Shown one piece after another: positions 45,334 through 57,632 of a DNA stretch of 64,000 nucleotides. Position numbers and translations under genes: made by a program. Position 1 is the stretch's first letter. Each line of letters begins with the position of its first letter. The notes under the pieces are model-generated. The model ran no database searches, was not told where the DNA came from, and saw only the letters and a list, made by a program, of their open reading frames with translations. This DNA comes from Bursaphelenchus xylophilus (Eukaryota > Nematoda > Chromadorea > Rhabditida > Aphelenchoididae), in contig CAJFCV020000002.1 in the NCBI GenBank assembly GCA_904066235.2, positions 2,480,001-2,544,000 on the forward strand, given 5' to 3'.

Positions 45334-48300
45334 TATGTCGCCCCTCGCCAACGGGCATCACAACCCATCGTCGTTGATGCTGGGCGGCGTGAAGGACACA
45401 TCAACCGACTCCTCGTCGATAGCCATCCGCGGCGGCGAGTTCGTCCCAGAACTGGGCCAACCCAGTCTCTCCGACGACGAGATTGTCACCATCAACGTGG
45501 CGGGAATGAGATTTCAAACCATGGAGTCGACCCTGCGACGATTTCCGTGCTCAGTACTGGGATGTCCGGCAAAACGGAAACGATATTGGAATTCCACAAC
45601 AAACGAGTACTTTTTTGATCGGCACAGGCAAAGGTAGGCAACAATTTGTCTAGGTTTTACGGCCGGGTGAACGAAATGTCACAAAATTTTTTTCTATAAC
45701 TCGTCGGAAAATCAATTTGCAACAGTTTGAAAGTGTCAAATAGCTAGCAAAATACATCCTAATCAGCCCAAAAATTATTTTTACATTCCTTTCTTTATGT
45801 GGGAAAGCAAAAAAATTTTGTGACATTTTGTCCACCGAGCCGTAAAATCGAGATTCAAATGTGTAATAGCTATTTTGGTCTTGTAAAAAAATCGCATTAC
45901 GTCCGTATTTTACAACAAATTCCACGAAAAAATTTATGCTTCGGAGGCGTTCTTTGGCGTTTCTCTCCGAGCGCTTTGACTTCCGGCTTGGCTATTGCCC
46001 TTCCTCGCATGGTCAAACTCCGCATAATCCGTGAATTTTGCCTTTCAAAAGCAAAGTTTTATTTACTTCCGGAAAAAAGGAGGAACACAACGATATAAAG
46101 GAGTCAAAGTTCAGTAAAATGACTGTCTATCAGTGGGTCGGGAAAATAATGTGGATTTGTCGCGGCTTGGAATCGCCCATCAGCGCTTTGCAAGGGCTTG
46201 TCGCGGCAGGATTTTGTGTGACGAAGCGAGAGATTTTGCTGCGACAACTCCACATTATTTTTCCCAACAGTTTGATAGGTGATCAATTAAAATATTAAAA
46301 TTTAATTTCTACAAGCTATGATTCAAAATTGAGCGCCCCACTTAAAGCACCTTCCCTATCAACCAAAAAACACATCACTAGCACTGATCAAAGATCTCTC
46401 AATTTCAGCTTCGAAGCAGTTCTGCACATCTACCAGACGAACGGCCAAGTGATCCGACCGGAAGCTGTCCCCATTAACTTATTTTTACGCGAATTAAAAT
46501 TCTATGAATTTGATAACGATGTAATGTCCAACTTCTGGGAGTCGGAGGGCTATCAAAAGCCAGCCGAAGAGGAGATGCCGAATGGGAAAGTGAAGCGAAA
46601 AATCTGGGAGCTCATGGAGCACCCCGACTCCTCCATTGCTGCGAGGATTTTGGCGTTCATTTCGATGTTTGTTATTACTGTGTAAGTGGGAAATACTGCT
46701 ACTATGTTGTCTAAAAATACTTACATTTTTTGACGCTACGACTTTTTGGGCCAGCGGCAGTTCGGGTCAATGATGGTTCGTTGTTTTATGCAAGGGGGAG
46801 GCTAGGAGAACGCTTAGTTAGTAGAAATAATAGGATCCATCGGGTCTTAGGATATCTTATCACCTATTTTGAGGAATTTTACATGTACTCACACCAATAA
46901 TATCTAGAAAAAAAGTTATGGATCTTTGTTTTTTGCAGCAAGCTTTGGTCTTTTCTATCTTACAAAAACCCAAGGAAAGAAAACAAAGGTTTGCAATAGC
47001 TCAAGTAAGAAAATGAGGTCGTACTTATTCACCCTGCATCCACTGGCTTTTCCAGGCCTCTTAGACACTCGCTACAAGCTTTTTTGGTCTTCAACTACCC
47101 ATGCCCCGTATCAATCGATTTTGTGTTATAATAAATCGGTCATCAGCCTAAAAGTCGGGACACGAACTTTTCTGTTCCCTTACGGTTCGTGGTACAGCGA
47201 GTTGACTGTATTTATTATAATTTCAAAAACTCAATCAAATAATGCGTACATATTTCAGTTCGATCATATCGTTTTGCTTGGAAACAATTCCGGACTTCAA
47301 GGAGTCGGAAATGACGTCGCGTCAATGGTCCTCGCCCTTCTTCTTCATCGAGTTCGTTTGTTGCATCTGGTTCTCCGCTGAGCTTATTGTCCGTTTCATC
47401 AGCTGTCCAGACAAGATCAAATTCTGCAAGTCATTTCTGAACTTGCTCGACTTCATCGCTGTGGTACCGTTTTTCTTCAACTTGATATGGTAAGGAGTTA
47501 TGACGCTTTTTCTATAATGAGCACTCTGTCGCAGCTAAAATCGCATCGCCGCCGAGAAAATGAATTTTGTCGAGGAAAAATCAAATTTCTTCGGCGCAGC
47601 GAAATTTTGCTCGTTCTCTCCCCGACAGCCTAATAGTATACATGTTTTTTCCACCTACACGTGCTCAATTTCAGGTCCGGCGATGAGGAAAACAGCCACG
47701 AGTCCAAGTCTTCCATTTCCTTCTCCGTTCTGCGGGTAATCCGATTGGTTCGAGTGTTCCGCATCTTCAAATTGAGTCGTCATTCGGTGGGGCTGCAAGT
47801 GCTGGGCAAGACGTTCCGTGCCTCCATCCAGGAGTTCTGCCTTCTCATCTTCTTCATGGTGATCGCATTGGTCCTGTTCTCCTCCGGGATGTACTTTGCG
47901 GAGCAGAACGAACCAAACTCCAAGTTTACGTCGATTCCGGCCTCCTTCTGGTTTGTCATGGTATGTGGTAACGGTTGCACTTATTTTTTATGTTTCTTTT
48001 TTGAAATATACAATGCTCTTACCTCGTAATTATTATCAATTTTCAGGCAACAATAACAACGGTCGGCTTTGGCGACTTGGTGCCGACAAGTCCCCAAGGG
48101 AAGGTGGTTGGGTCCTGTTGCGCTTTGATTGGTGTCCTCACTCTTGCTCTCCCAGTACCAATCATTGTAAGTAAACATATATCTTGTTGTTTATTTTCAT
48201 AAAGTTCAGGAACGTTTGTTTTTTTTCACAGTGCATTTTGAACTTTTTCCCACGCCTGTCGCCAATGCACAGTGCATTTCTCTTTTCGCACAGTGCAAAT

Positions 48301-49126
48301 CTCAAAAAAGGCGTTTGCACGTTTGCACTTGTGTATGTCGCAGCGATATTTCAATGCACAGTGCGAAAACGAAAAAAAGTAAAATGCACGGTGCAAAATG
48401 GGTGGGTAAAAAACCTTTTTTTTGCACGGTGCAAACCGCGATAAAATTCCCATCAACTTGATGAAAATACAAATAAATCTCCCTGTGTCCGGAAAATGTG
48501 TCACGATGACATCTGTTACAAACTGTGCCAGCGGTAAAAAACGGTTGCATATGGCTAAGAGTACTTCCCAGAGCACGTCAAAAAATTTCTGACATAGTAA
48601 AGGTCATCATAGCTGAAAAAATCCAGAAAATCCGTCATCCAAATTGCCCATTGCAAAAGTTGTGAACCTAAATCTTTTGTGGGTACTCTAGGGAGTACAA
48701 ACAGACATATAAAGCCGGTGTTTATACCATTGCCACAATTTAAATTGATGTCATCGTGACACATTTTCTGGACAAGGATTTATAGGGTCCTAAAGTTATA
48801 TAAGTCAGAAACCATCCGTCAAAAATCCCATTGAACAATTCAGAACCGACTGTAACACTGTATTTTTCCAGGTTGCCAACTTCAAACACTTCTACCGCCA
48901 AGAATGTCGTCTCGCCGCGCTTTATGCTCAAAATTTGAGCGAAATCGAGGAAATTCAAGCGCTAAAAGACGTCGAAGCCAACAACCATCCCCTAAAAGAG
49001 GGCGCCATCGGCATCAACTCAAACAATAAACCGGAAATGAACAACATCAAGACCATCTCCTACAACAACAACCAGCCCAGCAAGGTCATGGTGAATATCA
49101 GCGAAGAGCCGGAGCAGAACAGCTAA
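45334..49126 (+). CDS. shk-1: Shaker (Kv1) K+ channel, six shared core exons
   Basis: Exons 45334-45633, 46409-46681, 47259-47489, 47675-47960, 48047-48166 and 48872-49126 join in frame: 487 residues from the ATG at 45335, which follows the acceptor by one base (T). Numbering from that Met: T1 tetramerisation domain about 50-145 ([16 protein letters not shown]), S1 177-198, S2 215-236, S3 250-268, S4 with basic residues at 288, 291, 294, 297, 300 and 303 ([18 protein letters not shown]), pore TITTVGFGD ending at 373, S6 with the PVP hinge ([12 protein letters not shown]). This is the Kv1 pattern, forming voltage-gated K+ channels of neuron and muscle membranes. The filter is GFG where Kv1 channels have GYG. 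The tail is Asn-rich and ends EEPEQNS, with no PDZ-type end. The core can start at its own Met or follow any of nine upstream first exons. Confidence 0.9.
46131..46277. mobile_element. R1 element in core intron 1
   Basis: ATCAGTGGGTCGGGAAAATAAT and CATTATTTTTCCCAACAGTTTGAT ends; AATGTGGATTTGTCGCGGC subtype. Confidence 0.8.
46790..46945 (-). repeat. R6 repeat in core intron 2
   Basis: Inverted relative to the 28.2 kb copy: TTAGTAGAAATAATAGG, TTATCACCTATTTTGAGG, TTTTACATGTACTC. Confidence 0.6.
47510..47632. mobile_element. R1 remnant in core intron 3
   Basis: ATAATGAGCACTCTGTCGCA at the left without the TCGGG end, and CCCCGACAGCCTAATA at the right. Confidence 0.6.
48228..48435. repeat. R4 cluster in core intron 5
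   Basis: CACAGTGCATTT, CGCACAGTGCAAAT, TGCACAGTGCGAAAA, TGCACGGTGCAAAA and TTGCACGGTGCAAA. Confidence 0.75.
48483..48775. mobile_element. TIR element in core intron 5
   Basis: GTCCGGAAAATGTGTCACGATGACATC near 48485 is matched, inverted, by GATGTCATCGTGACACATTTTCTGGAC near 48747-48773. A related stretch (GGAGTACTCTCTAGG, AAAATCCAGAAAATCCG) occurs near 61910-62095. Confidence 0.75.
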
Positions 49127-49763
49127 ATTCCTTATTTATAACGGATACTAGATTAGATATCCGCAAATCACGTGTAAATCCGGTGAATTTTGCCGGGGTT
49201 TCGGTAATTTTTCGCAAAAATTTCGTCATAATGACGGAATTTGACGCTAAAATGACAAAAATATTGTTTTTTCCTGGTAAACCACGCCAAAAAATACTTA
49301 CCGCGATGGCTGAATGTCAGTTTTATCTTGCAGGATCATTTTCTATCGACTTTTGCCAATTTGACGAAAAGCCACAAAATTATTGGATTTTTGGACGAAG
49401 TGTCACAAAATTATTGGATTTTGGGATTGCGTTGCTAACCAGTTTTAGACGCCTTCCCAGTCATCTCAGAAGGATATAGCCGTATTTAGCATGGTTTAAA
49501 AAGCAAAACTGACATTCAGCCATCAGCTATACGGCAAAACCCAGTTGTGCTTGCAATATTGTAGTCAACCCATACTCATTCCTCAAAAATTACAATCTCA
49601 GTCCATTAATCGTCGGTCTACTCCACGTCCACACAGTGTATCACATACAATTTGTCGGTTTATTGCGCATTATAAACGGGTAATTGTTGTTTTTTCTTTT
49701 TTTTTTGATTTCAAAATAAAAAAATTCTCATCGTCAGAAACATGCATAATTGTGGGAAAACCC
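49127..49763. other. shk-1 3' flank with one fold-back
   Basis: No AATAAA close to the stop. An inverted pair GATGGCTGAATGTCAGTTTT (49313) and AAAACTGACATTCAGCCATC (49505) bounds about 215 bp. No gene seen. Confidence 0.5.
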
Positions 49764-49794
49764 ATGTTTGAGAAGAGAAAAGAGCTCGCGATGG
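49764..49794 (+). CDS. Possible alternative first exon of the SH2-kinase gene
   Basis: ATG at 49764, donor GTAAGT at 49795, ten codons plus one base (MFEKRKELAM, then G). The phase is the same as that of the main first exon (50765-51074), so it could splice to 51378 and replace the 103-residue charged N-terminus with about ten residues. Donor quality is good; the phase match alone has a one-in-three chance. Confidence 0.35.
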
Positions 49795-50029
49795 GTAAGT
49801 TGCTCATTTTACGAGCCTCTACAGCTAGCGAACGGTGCGTTTTCGGCGGTCTTTCTTGCGAAGGTTGGAAAATCATACTTTGAGTGGTCGTGCCGTCAAA
49901 TCGTGTTGTAAGTTGGAGGGGAGGCTTTTTATATGATTTGGAACAGGTTTATCGGGCGTTGAGGGCTGAAAATTTTGGTCTCAACAGCCAAAGAAATCGA
50001 TGAAAATTGATGAAATTTTACGAAATCAG

Positions 50030-50674
50030 TCAGTTGGGAAAAAAATCTCGATTTTTTGCAGCAAAATTACTCGCCTTGTTGCAGTCGCGGATCAAATCTC
50101 TAGCCGTGGCTAGCTGTCGCGAAGCGATAATGACCGAATTCAAGGCGCGACATATCCACACTATTTTCCCGACAAGCTCTTATCATACGCATATCAGTCT
50201 GTAGGAAAAATAATGTGGGTTTTGTGGCAGTCACACGTCAGGTATCCAGCCGTGGTTAGCGTCGCAAAGCTGGGTCCAATGCGCTAACCGAAAGTTTACT
50301 GAAAATCATAGGGCGCAGCTCGAAAGCAAGCTAAAAATTAGCTCCGGCGAGCTGCGAAAGCTTGTTTTTTCCGAGCTGCGCCCGAGATGCGAGCCGCGCC
50401 CGTGCCACTTTCCCGAGCTGCGCCCTACCATTTTCAGCTAACTTTCAGAGAGCGCATTGGCCCCTGGCCGCAATGATGGCCGATTTCGAGGCGCAAAAAA
50501 TCCGCATTATTTTCCCGACAGACTGATAGTACGATATCAGTACGTCGGGAAAATAATGAGCACTCTTTCGCTTCGAAAATTGCATCACCGCCGAGAAAAT
50601 GAATTATGTCGCTGGAAAAACAAAATGCTTTACTTCAGCGACGACATTGTGTTCAGTATTTTCCTGACAGAGTG
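50030..50674. mobile_element. Three R1 copies, the middle one carrying an insertion
   Basis: 50030-50180 (worn left end), 50190-50527 and 50537-50674. The middle copy is enlarged by about 170 bp of GAGCTGCG/CGCAGCTC-rich fold-back sequence (50300-50460), also seen at 60775-60955. The last copy has TACGTCGGGAAAATAATGAG and CTGACAGAGTGAT ends. Confidence 0.75.
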
Positions 50675-50764
50675 ATAGTATTGTTTTTGCCATAAGTCAT
50701 CTCTAAAGCCATGAATTGGGGATCCGGTGGCTCAAATTAACTATTTTCCCCACTCCAGTCCGCC

Positions 50765-53644
<2,880 letters not shown>

Positions 53645-53691
53645 AAGCTATAATGTATTTATTTTTGATAATGTATTTACTTGGATAACTG

Positions 53692-54135
53692 ACAGGGGAA
53701 GTGATCCAAGTGCGACGCTCAGATTTTGATGAAACTTGGCACAGAACAACTTTTTTCTAAGATATATGCGAGAATCCTAGCTCGCCCTTTGCAGAAACAA
53801 CCGAGATTTTTAGATCGAAAGTAAAATTTTAGGACTTTTTGCCGAATTTTTCGGCACGAAAAGTTTCATGCCCATTTCTACCGTAAAGGATAATGTTTCT
53901 ACAAAAAATAAAATTTTTCCGCGCGAAACTGTCAAAGTTATGACCAAAAAGCGTTTTTCTCTCTGACCGATCTCCACGTTTAGCGTGCTCTCTCGGCGGC
54001 AAAAATCGTTCGATATCTCGGCGGCGCCCGCAAAGCGCGAGCTAAAACTTTCAGGAATTGATACTTCGTCCATACCCGGCGTGTGTGCAAAATTTAAAGC
54101 AAATCTGAGCGTCGCACTTGGAGTACTTCCCCTGT
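53692..54135. mobile_element. R3 full-length copy
   Basis: CAGGGGAAGTGATCCAAGTG to CACTTGGAGTACTTCCCCTG, about 440 bp, flanked by TGA and TAA. Very close to the 19469-19918 copy, so recently active or recently copied. Confidence 0.85.
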
Positions 54136-54811
54136 AAATAAAATTTTTTTTAAATTGTTGCAGCCAGCTTGAAATCAACGGTAAGAGTTTGACCCGTTTA
54201 TGGTGCGTAGGGAATAAAAAATATGAATGAAGCTCCCACTTCTCGGCAAGTCTCTGTCGTTTCTGCAATACGCAATTAGAAACCCTAAATCTAAATTTAC
54301 GTTGATTTTCGTCAAAATCTGAGCTTCGATCACCTCCTTTGTAAAGGTGTACTTGACGGTAAAACAGCTCATGTAGCTTTGAATGTACATATCAAACGAA
54401 CGGAACGTATGCATGTTTTATAGTCTATCTTTGGATGATTCATCCGGTCAGCAAACCCGTAAACAACGCCACTCTACTTTGGTGTTCCCGAATTTGTAGT
54501 TTATCTTTTATTTTGTTTGGCTCTCCCTTTTTCCTCGTTCGAAACCGCTGTTTTTGGGCTTGGGGGAATCTTTTCTGGTTGTCTTTGGAAGGGTAGCTAG
54601 AGGGGAGGGGGTACTACGCAGGCAAGGCCTAAAAATGGCAAGGTGGGAACAAGGTAATTTTCGCGGTAATTTCGCGAAGACGACGTTTACTTGCAATTTG
54701 TCGTACTAGTTTTTTCCGGAAGGTCGCCGGGCTGAAATTGGCAAATTTCCAGAAGAGCTGGTACGGAAATTCCATCGTTATTTCAAGTATCTTCTTTGCA
54801 AAGTTTTTGCA
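54136..54811. other. Intergenic DNA before the next gene
   Basis: Short R3-like remnants near 54255-54340 and unique DNA after 54420. No gene seen. Confidence 0.4.
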
Positions 54812-57073
54812 ATGTCCTCCCTCCCCGAGCATGAAGAAAATAAAGTGGAGAAAAACACCGAAGACTCATACTGCAGCGATTTTACACAGTCCAGCTCAGA
54901 CACTGATTCTTCATCTGCAAGTGACTATGAATACGGTGAAACTTTTGTTTATGAAATCTCGGAGACTGCGGCAAGGTTTATCCGAAAGAACTTTGGCTCC
55001 GAAGTCGACTATCATCTGACTCGGGATGATGAGAAATGGACTTGCGAATTGATTACGACTCCTGACAATGAGGAATTCCATAACTTGGTGTTTGCCGATC
55101 TAGACGCAACGTTGAACACATGGCCATTTGGAATGCTGGCAAAGAAGCTGGCAAAAGAGACGGAAGAGGCGTTTCAGACGTGAGTGAATTTTTGTTGGTT
55201 GAATTTTTACTCAACTTTCCTGTCGTATTATCTTTAAATGTGATTATCAGTCTGTCGGGAAAACAACGGCGGGTCGTCGCAGAAAAATGTTTACGCTGTG
55301 AGGAAACAAAAGTTTTCTTTCTACTATGCAGTTTCTTGATTTTTGCAACGTGCAGATTTATTCTCCCTGACTTGAGGTTTGCACTGTTCGAAATGAAGAT
55401 AATGCACAGTGCGTTAGCGCGTTGCATTTGATGATAAAATATCAGTCTGTCGGGAAAATTGTGAGTGCAATGTCGCTGTGTCAATCGCGGCGAAAATCAA
55501 TGAGCTTTGCCGCGAGGAAAGTTCTTTTTCTTGGCGGAGATGCAATTTCCTATGCGACTGAGTGCTCCAACGGCAAACAACGTTTCATTTTTCATCCGGG
55601 AAGGGACTAAATGTCTCCAAACCCTTCCCTTCTCTAAGCTAAAACACCCCGCTTTGAAGAGCCCGCCTTGAAGGAAAGGGCGCGTTTTTCAAAGCGGAGT
55701 TTTTTTAGCTTAGAGAAGGGAAGGGTTTGGAGTCATTTTGGTCCCTTCCGGGATGCAAAATCTGACGTTTTTTTGCCATTGGATCAGGTCCCTCACTGTA
55801 TTTTCCCGACAGACTTGTCGCACGGAAATATGTAAATACAAACTCGGCTTTTCATTTTTAGGCTGTTCATGGACAATGTAGACAGGTTGCTGATGATTAT
55901 CGAGTTTTGCAACCTATTTGAAAACAATGCGTCTTCAAGCTTGGAAGAAGTGGAGGCTCTCCTTGATGACGAAACTAAAATCAAAGCTCTTGAACTGCAT
56001 CTTCGAGAAGCTTTGGAGCTGCAAGATTACTTGGAGCTTGACGTACAGGGATTTGTAGAGCAGCTGAAAACACTGTATCAAGAAGAGGATCGATGGCGTA
56101 AAGCTGGACCTTTTTTGGCGGAGAAACAAACTGCTCGGCTGGTGTAGGTTTTTTGGTTTTTCAGTTTGTCGGGAAAATAATGCGGACTTGTCGCAGCAAA
56201 ATTCCTTGTCTTGTCGCTGTCGCGCACCAAATCCCCGGCTTTGGCAAAGCTTCGCAATGTGATGATGGACGATTTTGAGGCACGAAAAATCCATATTATT
56301 TACCCGACAGATTGATATTATACAGTATTGTACTATCAGTTATTATACTATCAGTCTGTCGGGAAAATAATGTGGATCTGTAGCGAAGTACCGAAGGGCG
56401 ATTTTAAGGCATAACAAATCCACATTATTTTCCCGACAGACGCACATTAATGCTCTGTGCAAAAACGAAAAAAGTGTCCATGCACTTTATGAAAATAACA
56501 TATTGATATGCAACATTATTTGCAGGCCCTTCCTCGTTGCTGCTGCTCTAGACTTGGACAAAAGTGACGTTTTAAGTCTACGTTTGGTTTCGAAAGAATT
56601 CAAGGAAAAAGTCGACTATTCGTTGGTCGACAACATGTATGTGCAATCGCGGTTCTACAAAAACAACTTTGGAATTGTTGAGTCAAACGACACGCGGTTT
56701 GTGGTGAGCTAAATTTGTTCCGTGCACTTTATGAAAATACGAATAGTTTTGTCGCAATTTGGAGAAATCTAAAACCTTTATTTTCCAGAAAATTGCCAAC
56801 CTCTTAACGGGTAAATCAATACTTCACTGCGACAAGAATACTGCCAAGAAATTATCGCCAATCGTTTCCATTTCTTCCGACAATGATTTGTCATATCTTT
56901 ATCAATCCGAAGCCGGTGAAGAGCTAGCGCTTGCTCTGAAGCAGACTCCCGAATCATCTTTCATTGGCCCACTTGAACATGATGTTTCTGGTGAGAAATG
57001 GAGGCTGATTCAAGGCACATTGAAGCACGAGGCTTTTGAGGAGATTTTTCGAAAAATTATTCAGCTTGAATAG
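54812..57073 (+). CDS. Four-exon gene with possible F-box-like segment
   Basis: Exons 54812-55179, 55862-56143, 56526-56703 and 56789-57073 join in frame to 370 residues; AATAAA follows the stop by one base. N-terminal 45 residues are acidic and Ser-rich (TQSSSDTDSSSASDYEYGE). Residues 123-215 are helical and Glu/Leu-rich (SSSLEEVEALLDDETKIKAL). Residues 218-245 (VPFLVAAALDLDKSDVLSLR, then LVSKEFKEK) resemble the second half of an F-box, which would point to a ubiquitin-ligase adaptor, but an F-box this far from the N-terminus is unusual and the match is weak. No signal peptide or membrane segment. I do not recognise the whole protein. The gene model is supported by four compatible phases and canonical splice sites. 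Confidence 0.7.
55248..55815. mobile_element. Two R1 ends and an R2 variant nested in R1, in an intron
   Basis: A first R1-type end at 55248 (CAGTCTGTCGGGAAAACAAC) leads into R4 motifs. A second R1 starts at 55443 (CAGTCTGTCGGGAAAATTGT) and ends at 55813 (TTTTCCCGACAGACT), but about 225 bp of R2-variant sequence (GAAGGGACTAAATGTCTCC ... GGATCAGGTCCCTCACTGT) sits just inside its right end. Confidence 0.75.
56162..56445. mobile_element. Two R1 elements in an intron
   Basis: 56162-56313 (TCAGTTTGTCGGGAAAATAA ... TTTACCCGACAGATTGATA) and a shortened copy 56350-56442 (TCAGTCTGTCGGGAAAATAA ... TTTTCCCGACAGAC) with most of its interior missing. Confidence 0.85.
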
Positions 57074-57080
57074 TAATAAA

Positions 57081-57632
57081 GTAAAAGGTTTTACCGGGGT
57101 TTACAAAGTTCAAAGCCCAAGTTTAAGTTCAATATATTAGGTTGGTAAAAAAGTATTCCCCAAAATTTTTAGGAAAATTTATGGAAGTTGTGGAACTTTT
57201 TAGAATGTTCTATCATGTGACTATGCAAGGGTGATATGATAACGTATAGACTGATATGTAACTTGTCCCCATAGCGCTGGCCAAACGTGGGGAAATGTCC
57301 ATCCAAAAGTTGCTTGTTCGTTGTGGCGCCTTAAAACCGCTCATCATCGACTTGCAAGGCCCTCAACCGAAGATTTGACAAGGAATTTTGCTGCGACAAG
57401 TCCACATTATTTTCCCTACAGACTGATTAGCAGGAAGAAAAGGGGTAAATCATCAAAAAATTTTATGATGACCCGACTAGGCCCCCACAATTACTATATT
57501 TTCCTGGCCTGGCGTCACCCCCTAACTCCGCCCCTGTCTGTAAAGAATCCAACTATCTTTCCTCATATTTATTTTGATCAGAAAATAAATCCAAATCCTA
57601 CTGTGAATTTGTGAGTATCTCCAAATAAATGT
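57081..57632. other. Intergenic region between convergent genes
   Basis: An R1 right end near 57400-57425 (CACATTATTTTCCCTACAGA). Otherwise unique. The genes on either side converge here. Confidence 0.45.

Noticed and set aside
46926..47381. Long frame [16 protein letters not shown] upstream of core exon 3
   Set aside because: Overlaps core exon 3 in a different frame and starts in an R6 repeat; the channel exon in the other frame is clearly the real one.
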